Source: Streptomyces kanamyceticus (GTDB lineage Bacteria; Actinomycetota; Actinomycetes; Streptomycetales; Streptomycetaceae). From it: DNA of 64,000 bases. The stretch covers positions 6,324,001 to 6,388,000 of the forward strand of contig NZ_CP023699.1 in the NCBI RefSeq assembly GCF_008704495.1. The letters are read 5' to 3'. The notes beneath the pieces are model-generated. The model was not told the origin of the DNA. It ran no database searches and worked only from the letters and a program-made list of their open reading frames with translations. Each line of letters starts with the position of its first letter. The stretch's first letter is position 1. Below, one piece after another: positions 40,546 to 48,111 of the stretch. A program made the position numbers and the translations under genes.

Positions 40546-40591
40546 GCGTGCTCCGACTCCCCCCAACGCATCACCGACTTCGGAGGACCAC

Positions 40592-42085
40592 GTGTCGTCA
40601 GGTATCACCCGCCGCTCACTGCTCGTCTCCACCGCGGCCGCCGCCCTCGCCGCGGGGCCCCTCGCCGCCGTCGCCAGGGCCGCGGCCAAGACCCCCAAGG
40701 TCCTGGTCATCGGCCTCGACGGCGCGCTGCTGAACAGAATCAAGGACGCGGAAACCCCCACCCTCAAGGGCCTGATGAGCGCGGGCCTGACCGCGCCCAG
40801 CGCGCTCTACGCCCAGCCGCTCGCGCCCACCTCGTCGGGCCCCGGCTGGTCGACGCTGATCACCGGCGTCTGGCCCGACAAGCACAAGGTCGTGAACAAC
40901 GAGTTCACGGGACACCAGCTCGCCAAGTACCCGGACTTCATGACCCGAGTCGAGGCGGCGAAGCCAGGGCTCCGGACCTACGCCGTGGCGTCCTGGGCGC
41001 CGATCACCGACATCATCTTCTCCGCGAAGGTCGACGCCCGGGTCTCCACCCCGGCCGCCGAGTACGACGTGGGCACCACGTCCCGCGCCGTCGCCGAGGT
41101 CAAGAACGGCAACCCCGACGCGGTCTTCGTCCAGCTCGACAACGTCGACCACGCGGGCCACGAGAGCGGCGCGGCGAGCCAGGCGTACCTGGACGCGCTG
41201 CACGGCGTCGACACCCAGGTCGGCCAGATCCTCGCCGCCGTCAAGTCCCGCGCCACGTACGGCAACGAGGACTGGCTCATCATGATCACCGCGGACCACG
41301 GGCACACCGACGCGGGCGGCCACGGCGGCTCCAGCTGGGCCGAGCGCCAGACCTTCATGATCGCCACGGGCGGCACGGTCACGGCGGGATCGGTGCGCCA
41401 CGACGTCCGCATGCCCGACATCGCGGCCAGCGCCCTCGCCCACCTCGGCATCGCCATCGACCCCGCCTGGGGCCTGGACGGCCGCCCGGTCCAGCAGCCG
41501 AGGCCCGACGACTTCGACGCGCTGCGCGCCGAGCTGACGGGCCCGGTCGACGAGGGCGGCATCGGCTCCGGCGTCATCGGCTTCACCCACACGCCGCCGA
41601 GCGGCTGGAGCGTCGACAACACGAAGATGGGCACCGGCGGCATCACCGAGTGGCGCGGCTGGTCCTTCACGACCGACGAGTTCTGGACCAAGGCCGAGCG
41701 CGACCAGCGGCGCGAGAACAACATCCGCGCGCGGGGCGTGTTCGCCGTCGCCGACGGCGACGAGTGGGCGGACAAGTCCTTCTCCGGCACCTTCGACTCG
41801 ACACTGATCAGCCCCTCGTACGACGTGCGGGGCGGCGCGAAGGCGACGCTCACGTACACGACGTACTACCGCCAGGAGGCACCGCAGAAGGGCGAGGTCC
41901 TCGTCTCGTACGACGGCGGGGCCCCTGTCGCGGTGAAGACGTACACGGCGGACACGGCATCCGTCGTCGAGAACCTCACCCTCCAGGTACCGGCCGGCGC
42001 CCGGAAGGCTCAGGTCCGGTTCCGCTACACCGGGGGCAACAACTGGTACTGGACGATCGACGGGGTCAAGATCACGGCTTCCTGA
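40592..42085 (+). CDS. Tat-exported alkaline-phosphatase-superfamily phosphodiesterase
   Basis: About 497 residues from GTG 40592 with CGGAGGA upstream. TRRSLLVSTAAAALAAGPLA is a twin-arginine signal. The NPP-like core has VLVIGLDGALL (metal Asp), PTSSGPGWSTLITGVWPDKH (nucleophile Thr/Ser region), QLDNVDHAGHESG, and ITADHGHTDAGGHGG (metal ligands). The last 120 residues form a beta-sandwich. It probably cleaves phosphodiesters or phosphonate esters outside the cell, feeding the neighbouring importer. The shared operator motif supports this link. Confidence 0.9.
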   Translation: MSSGITRRSLLVSTAAAALAAGPLAAVARAAAKTPKVLVIGLDGALLNRIKDAETPTLKGLMSAGLTAPSALYAQPLAPTSSGPGWSTLITGVWPDKHKVVNNEFTGHQLAKYPDFMTRVEAAKPGLRTYAVASWAPITDIIFSAKVDARVSTPAAEYDVGTTSRAVAEVKNGNPDAVFVQLDNVDHAGHESGAASQAYLDALHGVDTQVGQILAAVKSRATYGNEDWLIMITADHGHTDAGGHGGSSWAERQTFMIATGGTVTAGSVRHDVRMPDIAASALAHLGIAIDPAWGLDGRPVQQPRPDDFDALRAELTGPVDEGGIGSGVIGFTHTPPSGWSVDNTKMGTGGITEWRGWSFTTDEFWTKAERDQRRENNIRARGVFAVADGDEWADKSFSGTFDSTLISPSYDVRGGAKATLTYTTYYRQEAPQKGEVLVSYDGGAPVAVKTYTADTASVVENLTLQVPAGARKAQVRFRYTGGNNWYWTIDGVKITAS

Positions 42086-42156
42086 TTAGGCTGTGGGCGT
42101 CGGCACAGCGCTGTCCCGGCGCCCCAGGCAACCCGTACACCGCAGGAGTGCACCCC

Positions 42157-42936
42157 ATGGCAGAGCGCAAGCCCATCGAATCGTGGCTCACCGACATGGA
42201 CGGCGTACTCATCCACGAGGGAGTGCCGATCCCCGGAGCCGACGCCTTCATCAAGAAGCTGCGCGACTCAGGGAAGCCCTTCCTGGTCCTGACGAACAAC
42301 TCCATCTACACCGCGCGCGACCTCCAGGCCCGGCTGACCCGGATGGGCCTGGAGGTGCCCGTCGAGAACATCTGGACGTCCGCGCTCGCCACGGCGAAGT
42401 TCCTGGACGACCAGCGGCCCGGCGGCACGGCGTACGTCATCGGTGAGGCCGGTCTTACCACGGCGCTGCACGACATCGGGTACGTCCTGACCGACCACGA
42501 CCCCGACTACGTGGTGCTCGGCGAGACCCGGACGTACTCCTTCGAGGCCATGACGAAGGCCGTCCGGCTGATCAACGGCGGGGCGCGCTTCATCTGCACC
42601 AACCCGGACGAGACCGGTCCCTCCACCGAGGGGCCGCTGCCCGCCACCGGGGCCGTCGCGGCGCTGATCACCAAGGCGACCGGCAAGAACCCGTACTTCG
42701 CGGGCAAGCCGAATCCGCTGATGATGCGGACGGGGCTGAACGCGATCGGGGCGCATTCGGAGACGAGCGCGATGATCGGGGACCGCATGGACACGGATGT
42801 CCTTGCCGGACTGGAAGCGGGGATGGAGACGTTTCTGGTGCTCACCGGGCTTACCGCCCGGGGGGATGTTGATCAGCATCCCTTCCGGCCTTCGAACATC
42901 GTTGATTCCATCGCTGATCTTGTGGATCGGGTCTAA
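42157..42936 (+). CDS. NagD-like HAD-IIA phosphatase
   Basis: A 259-residue protein from ATG 42157. Motif I is WLTDMDGVLIHEG with both Asp residues, motif II FLVLTNNS, and the C-terminus has AGKPNPLMMRTGLNAIG and MIGDRMDTDVLAGLEAGMET. This is the NagD/AraL branch that dephosphorylates small metabolites such as ribonucleotides or sugar phosphates. It follows the phosphodiesterase and could finish phosphate release, but it is a widespread housekeeping enzyme too. Confidence 0.93.
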   Translation: MAERKPIESWLTDMDGVLIHEGVPIPGADAFIKKLRDSGKPFLVLTNNSIYTARDLQARLTRMGLEVPVENIWTSALATAKFLDDQRPGGTAYVIGEAGLTTALHDIGYVLTDHDPDYVVLGETRTYSFEAMTKAVRLINGGARFICTNPDETGPSTEGPLPATGAVAALITKATGKNPYFAGKPNPLMMRTGLNAIGAHSETSAMIGDRMDTDVLAGLEAGMETFLVLTGLTARGDVDQHPFRPSNIVDSIADLVDRV

Positions 42937-42939
42937 GCG

Positions 42940-43008
42940 CCGCTTCGCGGCGATACCTTTCCCGCCCGCCCGCCCGAATCTCCGCGCCGGAGCGTGTTTG
43001 TAGGGGCC
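42940..43008. repeat. Dispersed repeat related to the 58.3-kb copies
   Basis: CGCCGCTTCGCGGCGATA, then CCCGCCCGAATCTCCGCGCC and TTGTAGGGGC match, with changes, the modules at 58279-58420. It sits just after the NagD-like gene. Confidence 0.65.
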
Positions 43009-43082
43009 CTGGCAGCCATACGGGTGCGTCAGGGATGCGGGTGGCGTCACCGCGCGTGAACCTCGGTAGCAGGAGGTTCACG

Positions 43083-43628
43083 ATGCGTATATGTCCCCTT
43101 GCCCTGCGTGGTGCCGCGGCGGCCGTCGCCCTGACGGCCGCCCTGCCCCTCACCGTGGCCCAGGCCCACGACCACAGCTCCGTACGGGCGACCGTCACCC
43201 CGTCCAGTGCCGCGCCCGGCGCCACCGTGGAGGTGAGCGTCTCGGGCTGCGACGGCACGACCGGGTCAGCCGGGTCCGGTGCCTTCGACGGGGAGGTCAA
43301 GCTGACCGGGCGTGACGGCGACCAGTTCTCGCTCAACGGCAGCGGCCGGATCAAGCACGGCGTCGCCGGTACGTACGACGTCAGCGTGACCTGTGACGGC
43401 CACCCCCACCAGGGCGCGGGCACCGTCCACGTCATCCAGCACAACCCGGCCCCGGTCTCCCCGGTGCGCGCCGGTGGCGGCGGCACCGCCGAGCTGGCCG
43501 TCGCCGCGCCGCAGGGCGCCGACGAAGCGGGGCCCGGTACCCGGCACGCGGTGATCGGCCTGGTCCTCGCGGGGGTCGCGGCGGTCGCCGTGGCGTTCCG
43601 CAGCGTCCGCCGACGCCGCTCCGGGTGA
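43083..43628 (+). CDS. Secreted membrane-anchored protein, sortase F neighbour
   Basis: A 181-residue protein from ATG 43083 with AGGAGG upstream. Signal peptide (ALRGAAAAVALTAALPLTVA), an Ig-like domain (VRATVTPSSAAPGATVEVSV, SGCDG ... VTCDG with a Cys pair), and a C-terminal helix (AVIGLVLAGVAAVAVAF) ending RSVRRRRSG. It has the layout of a sorted surface protein but no LPxTG-like motif. The class F sortase follows after 16 nt. Confidence 0.88.
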   Translation: MRICPLALRGAAAAVALTAALPLTVAQAHDHSSVRATVTPSSAAPGATVEVSVSGCDGTTGSAGSGAFDGEVKLTGRDGDQFSLNGSGRIKHGVAGTYDVSVTCDGHPHQGAGTVHVIQHNPAPVSPVRAGGGGTAELAVAAPQGADEAGPGTRHAVIGLVLAGVAAVAVAFRSVRRRRSG

Positions 43629-43644
43629 CGGGGACGGCGCACCC

Positions 43645-44313
43645 ATGTCCGACGGTGAGCGCGCGTCGGGGACCAGCCGCCTGCTGACCGGCGTCGCCTG
43701 GGCGGTCCTCCTGGTCGGCCTGTGGCTCTGGGGCAGTGACATGGCGGACCTGCGCGGCGGCACGTCCGGGCCCGCGACCGGTGACGTCGCCGAGGTCGGC
43801 CGCCCGCTCGGCGTCGAACTGCCGCCCGCCCACGAGCCGTTGGCGCCCGCCCGCCCGGAGCGCGTCGACGTGCCCGCGCTGAAGGTGCGGGCCCCGGTGG
43901 CGGCCCGCGGCCTGGACGCCGAAGGGGCGATCGACCCGCCGCCCTTCGAACAGCCGGGCACGGTGGGCTGGTACGGCGGCGGCACCCGCCCCGGCGCCCC
44001 CGGCGCGGCCCTCCTGGTCGGCCACGTCGACACGGAGACCGAGCCCGCCGTCTTCTACGACCTGAGCGCGCTGCGTCCCGGCGAGAAGGTCGGGGTGAGC
44101 CGCGAGGACGGCACGGTCGCGGAGTTCACGGTGGAGGACGTGCGGGTGCTCGCCCGGGACCGGTTCGACGCGAAGAAGGCGTACGGCCCGCACGAGGAGG
44201 GCCGGGCCGAGCTGCGCCTGATCACCTGCGGCGGCACGTTCGACAGGGCGACCCGTACGTATACGGCGAACGTGGTCGTCTCCGCGTATCTGACGGGAGT
44301 CGGCGGCCGGTAG
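43645..44313 (+). CDS. Class F sortase
   Basis: A 222-residue protein from ATG 43645. One N-terminal anchor (TGVAWAVLLVGLWLWGSDM) precedes the sortase barrel: PERVDVPALKVRAPVAARGL, LLVGHVDTETEPAVFYDLSA (His), RLITCGGTFDRATRTYTANV (Cys and Arg). It lacks the class E TLTTC motif. Class F enzymes of actinobacteria act on a few surface proteins; the adjacent 43083 product is the natural candidate. Confidence 0.92.
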   Translation: MSDGERASGTSRLLTGVAWAVLLVGLWLWGSDMADLRGGTSGPATGDVAEVGRPLGVELPPAHEPLAPARPERVDVPALKVRAPVAARGLDAEGAIDPPPFEQPGTVGWYGGGTRPGAPGAALLVGHVDTETEPAVFYDLSALRPGEKVGVSREDGTVAEFTVEDVRVLARDRFDAKKAYGPHEEGRAELRLITCGGTFDRATRTYTANVVVSAYLTGVGGR

Positions 44314-44617
44314 CCGGTCGACCTGTGCCCGATCGGCGGCCCGCTCCCCCCGGAGCCGCCGACCGGGCTGGTCCTCGACCGCGCGCGCACGAGCTGCGGG
44401 AGAAACCCGGCGCCGGCGCGGGAGGTTCGGGGACCATTCCGAAATACGGAACGGTCGACAAGGCCGGGGGCTTGGGCCGTGAGACAGACTTTAGAACGAA
44501 TGAGCGCGTCGGCCTAGAGGCCGAATGACGCCAAGTCGTGAAGCGCTTTCCCTCTGTGATCATCCCAGGTGGGCGGGGCTCCGGGAAAGGTCCGGACCCA
44601 TCCTGCGGGAACGCTCC

Positions 44618-44803
44618 GCTGTCGATCTCGCCCTTGATCTCGCCCTTGATCACTCGCGCCGCGACCGCGTCGATGACCAGGCGTTCTCCGCGCGTGAGGC
44701 AACGCGGCACGTCAAACGGCCCGCCCATGCCGACACCCCGGCGTTCGGCGAGTATGCCTTTGGCCTGTTCAGTTCGAATGCGACTGTCCAGTGCGATCCT
44801 CGG
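44618..44803 (-). pseudogene. ANTAR-domain remnant
   Basis: The minus-strand frame encodes ALDSRIRTEQAKGILAERRG followed by FDVPRCLTRGERLVIDAVAA and RVIKGEI, which aligns with the ANTAR RNA-binding domain (ExAKGxLAER..., F..LR...R...V...V). No GAF or response-regulator part precedes it, the start region is unlike protein, and the helix-2 boundary is disrupted. Best taken as the decayed end of an antitermination regulator in the 44314-44986 gap, which otherwise holds no gene I can support. Confidence 0.5.
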
Positions 44804-44986
44804 CCGACCGGAGGGAGTTGGGCACTCCGCGTGAGGGCGACGGCTGCGCAATCCGGCCGCCGCCGCCCGCGCGCGGCGTGCTGTAACAGCTCTTCTACAG
44901 GTCTTCACGCCGGGCGGTCGGCCCTCGTGGGCAGCGAATACCTATGCCAGGATTGAGATACGGACAGTGCACCCAAGGGGGAGTGG

Positions 44987-46012
44987 ATGTACCGCAAAAG
45001 CACCGGTCGCGGGCATGGTTTCGCGACCAGGGGCGTGAGGACCGCAGTGGCGCTCGCGGGCGCCGCTCTGGTCCTTTCCGCGTGTTCCTCCGGCGGTGAC
45101 TCGGACGGCGACACGTCGAGCCCGCCGGTGAAACAACAGCCCAAGGGCAAGGACCCCTACTGGGTCAACCCGGACGGAAACGCGGCCAAACAGGTCGCCG
45201 CGTACGACAAGGACGGCAAGAAGGACGACGCCGGGCTGATCCGGAAGATCGCCGAGCAGCCGGTCGCCGAGTGGATCGTCCCGGAGAACGCGGAGGACCA
45301 GGCGCGCGGCTTCACCGAGGCCGCGGAGAAGGCCGACCGCGACGCGCTCCTGGTCGTCTACAACATCCCGCACCGCGACTGCGGCCAGTACTCGGGCGGC
45401 GGCGCGGCCGACGGCAACGCCTACCGCGCCTTCATCGACCAGGTCGCCAAGGGCATCGAGGACCGCCACGCCACGGTGATCCTGGAGCCGGACGCGGTGC
45501 TCCACATGGTCGACAACTGCACGCCCGCGCAGTTCCACGAGGAGCGCTACGACCTCCTCAAGGGCGCCATCGGCAAGCTCAAGTCCCTGAAGAACACGAA
45601 GGTGTACCTGGACGCGGGCAACGCGGGCTGGCAGAACCCCGACGCGCTCTGGGAGCCCCTGAAGCGGTCCGGCGTCGAGCAGGCCGACGGCTTCTCGGTC
45701 AACGTCTCCAACTTCCAGACCACGCAGACCAGTACGGACTTCGGCAAGAAGCTGTCGGCGAAGATCGGCAACAAGCCGTTCGTCATCGACACGGCGCGGA
45801 ACGGGAACGGGCCGTACACCAAGGGCAAGGATCCCTGGTGCAATCCGCCGGGGCGGGCCCTAGGGGAGGCGCCCACCACCCAGACGTCCGACCCGCTCGT
45901 CGACGCGTATCTGTGGATCAAGCGGCCCGGTGAGTCTGATGGGACGTGCAGGGGTGGCCCCAAGGCCGGGCAGTGGTGGCCGGAGTACGCGTTGGGCCTC
46001 GCGGGCAAGTAG
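44987..46012 (+). CDS. cslZ: Glycoside hydrolase family 6 lipoprotein (cslZ-type)
   Basis: A 341-residue protein from ATG 44987 with GGGGGAG upstream. The lipobox is LVLSACSS, so it is probably membrane-tethered outside the cell. GH6 blocks: YWVNPDGNAAKQV, LLVVYNIPHRDCGQYSGGGA (catalytic Asp region), VILEPDAVLHMVDNC, KVYLDAGNAGWQNP, GFSVNVSNFQTT and DTARNGNGP. GH6 cellulases cut beta-1,4-glucan by inversion. The gene converges on glxA/cslA, matching the Streptomyces tip-glycan locus. Symbol is from memory of that locus. Confidence 0.9.
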   Translation: MYRKSTGRGHGFATRGVRTAVALAGAALVLSACSSGGDSDGDTSSPPVKQQPKGKDPYWVNPDGNAAKQVAAYDKDGKKDDAGLIRKIAEQPVAEWIVPENAEDQARGFTEAAEKADRDALLVVYNIPHRDCGQYSGGGAADGNAYRAFIDQVAKGIEDRHATVILEPDAVLHMVDNCTPAQFHEERYDLLKGAIGKLKSLKNTKVYLDAGNAGWQNPDALWEPLKRSGVEQADGFSVNVSNFQTTQTSTDFGKKLSAKIGNKPFVIDTARNGNGPYTKGKDPWCNPPGRALGEAPTTQTSDPLVDAYLWIKRPGESDGTCRGGPKAGQWWPEYALGLAGK

Positions 46013-46168
46013 CCCCGTAAGGGGCGCGGGGCTGTGACATTTGCGGCTCCGCCGCGTGGGCGCGAGCAACCGGAGAAAAGCCGCGGTCGCGTCTGCCGAG
46101 TTACCTGGCAGACGCGACCGCGGCTTTTCGTGCGCTGAGCGCGCAGTTCCCCGCGCCCCTATCGGGGC
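46012..46168. repeat. GGGGAACTGCGCG-type repeat, copy 3, split by a terminator
   Basis: CCCCGTAAGGGGCGCGGGG on one side and GCGCAGTTCCCCGCGCCCCT on the other match the family at 5781, 11861 and 63691. Between them sits the long hairpin at 46076-46128. Confidence 0.75.
46076..46128. terminator. 22-bp perfect bidirectional terminator
   Basis: AAAAGCCGCGGTCGCGTCTG plus CC pairs completely with its downstream complement ending in CTTTT; the loop is 9 nt. A/T runs on both sides serve the convergent GH6 and glxA genes. Confidence 0.95.
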
Positions 46169-46173
46169 CCGAC

Positions 46174-48111
46174 CTACGGCACCCGTACCCAGCGGGCCTT
46201 GCTGGGGGTCCCCTGATCGTCCGTAACGAAGAGCATGTACCAGCCCGACTCCACCATCGACCGATTCTTCGGCACCGTCACGGTGACCGAGTCCTTCGAC
46301 TTCTTCAGGTCGAGCGCGATCGACGTCTGGTCGATGTCCGTGACGTGCGTCGACGCACTCGGCTTGATGAGGCGGGCCGTCTTGATGGCCGACGCGTGCT
46401 TCGTCGGGAACGTGCCGGAACCGCCCCGCGCGATCGTCTTCGGGCCCGCGCCGAGCGCCGGCTGTGAGCCGTGGTAGAGGTACGGCGGCGTGTAGATCTC
46501 GATGCGCTGCTCGAAGACGCCCGGCTTGGTGTTGGCCTTGTCGGCGTAGAGAGAGTCGGAGCCGAAGAACATCACGCGGCCGTCGGGCAGCAGGATCGAG
46601 CCCGAGTGGTAGTTGCGGCCCACCTCCGGGTCGGCGACCCGTCGCATCTCACCGGTCTTCGCGTCGTAGATGCGCGCCTGGTGGATGTTGGAGTCGCCGC
46701 GGCCGCGGTAGTCCTCGGAGCCGCCGGAGATCAGCACCGTGTCGTCGGGCAGCGTGGAGATCTGCGGGTAGCGCGTGCCCTTCTCCAGCTCGGGGCCGTT
46801 CGCGAACATCGGCTTCTCGGCGAGGAGGTCGACGATGCGGGTCTTGTTGCTGGAGTCCTCGGACTCGCCGACGCCACCGCCGCCGACCACCATGTACTTC
46901 TGGTCCTGGGCGGGCGGCAGCTCGACCGTGCCCGAGGTCTCCAGGAGCTTGGGGTCGCCGAGGCCGGGGATGCCCTGCCACTTGTTGGTCTTCAGGTCCC
47001 AGATGCCGGGCTTGCGGCCGATGTCGTCGGGGCCGTAGCCCGCGTTCGAACCGGAGTAGAAGAGCTTCCCGTTGGCCATCTGGAAGATCGCCGGGTAGGT
47101 CGGGAACTGGCGGATCCCCTTGGTGTACGTCCACTTCTTGGTCTTCGGGTCGTACACCTCGTTCTTTCCGGGGACGAGCTGGCCGATCTCGTCGAGGCCC
47201 GAGGTGGAGAGGATCTTGCCGTCGGTGAGCGTGGTCAGCGTGGGGTACCAGCGCGCCTCGTTCATCGGGTCGACCTTGATGTACCGCTCGGCGACCGGGT
47301 CGAACTCGAAGGTGTCCTTGATCCCCTGGAAGTCCTTCTTGTCCAGGGCGAGCTTCTGCGCCATGCCGTACACGTTGCGGGTGTCGGCGCCCTTCAGGCC
47401 CTGGATGCGGTAGTTGTCCTGGGTGCCCGTCTCGTACTTGGTGCCGCTCCTGGCCGCTTCCACGTAGACCCGGCCGAGGCCGGGCTCGGTGCGCAGGAAC
47501 GCGCCCGTCGCCGGGTCGAAGACCTTCTTCGCCTTGTCGACGAGGATGTTGTGCTGCGAGACGAACGTCTTGCCGTTCTTCTTGCCGGTGAACTTCGTGC
47601 CCGCGGGGATCGTCTTCGGCTCGTCCGGGTCCTCGTTGTGGACGATCATCAGGCCACCGGCCTTCGTGATGTCGCCCTTCAGCTTCTCGTAGCGCTGGGT
47701 GCCGCCCGCGATCAGCAGGTTGCCGTTGCCCAGCTGGGTGTGGCCCGTGCAGAACAGGTCGACGGGCGTCGGGATCTTCTTGATGGTGTTCTTGACCGGG
47801 TCCCACAGGCGCGTGTCGAACTGCTTCTTGTCGAAGTTCTTCTGGTTGTTGCCGGAACCGGCGACGAGCAGGACCTTGCCCGTGTGCAGGAGGGCCGCGT
47901 GGATGGTGTTCTGGCGGTACTCCTCGGGGAAGTTGAGGACCTCCCAGTGGCCGTTGTCGGCCTTGTACTCCGGCTTGTTGATCTTGTAGTCGTGGTACTT
48001 CTCGGATCCCACGCGCCAGAGCCACGGGCCGTTCATCCCGGCCAGCGCTATGACCACCGCCGCGCCTATCGCGATGCGGCGGGCGCGGCGGCGGCTGGAA
48101 CGGTCTTTCAT
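46174..48111 (-). CDS. glxA: GlxA mononuclear copper-radical oxidase
   Basis: A 645-residue membrane-anchored galactose-oxidase-like enzyme. A single signal anchor (IAIGAAVVIALAGMNGPW) precedes the seven-bladed Kelch propeller. Cys121 (DLFCTGHTQLG) and Tyr289 (NEARWYPTL, with stacking Trp288) are placed for the Tyr-Cys cofactor. Tyr501/His502 (GRNYHSGSILLPDG) and His589 (STHVTDIDQ) supply the copper site. GlxA oxidises the glycan made by CslA at the hyphal tip and is needed for morphology in S. lividans. It overlaps cslA by 4 nt. Confidence 0.96.
   Translation of the reverse strand: MKDRSSRRRARRIAIGAAVVIALAGMNGPWLWRVGSEKYHDYKINKPEYKADNGHWEVLNFPEEYRQNTIHAALLHTGKVLLVAGSGNNQKNFDKKQFDTRLWDPVKNTIKKIPTPVDLFCTGHTQLGNGNLLIAGGTQRYEKLKGDITKAGGLMIVHNEDPDEPKTIPAGTKFTGKKNGKTFVSQHNILVDKAKKVFDPATGAFLRTEPGLGRVYVEAARSGTKYETGTQDNYRIQGLKGADTRNVYGMAQKLALDKKDFQGIKDTFEFDPVAERYIKVDPMNEARWYPTLTTLTDGKILSTSGLDEIGQLVPGKNEVYDPKTKKWTYTKGIRQFPTYPAIFQMANGKLFYSGSNAGYGPDDIGRKPGIWDLKTNKWQGIPGLGDPKLLETSGTVELPPAQDQKYMVVGGGGVGESEDSSNKTRIVDLLAEKPMFANGPELEKGTRYPQISTLPDDTVLISGGSEDYRGRGDSNIHQARIYDAKTGEMRRVADPEVGRNYHSGSILLPDGRVMFFGSDSLYADKANTKPGVFEQRIEIYTPPYLYHGSQPALGAGPKTIARGGSGTFPTKHASAIKTARLIKPSASTHVTDIDQTSIALDLKKSKDSVTVTVPKNRSMVESGWYMLFVTDDQGTPSKARWVRVP

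Noticed and set aside
40511..40591. Earlier ATG start for the phosphodiesterase
   Set aside because: It would translate through a 12-bp hairpin and put 27 residues before the Tat signal; GTG 40592 has a good RBS and an immediate RR motif.
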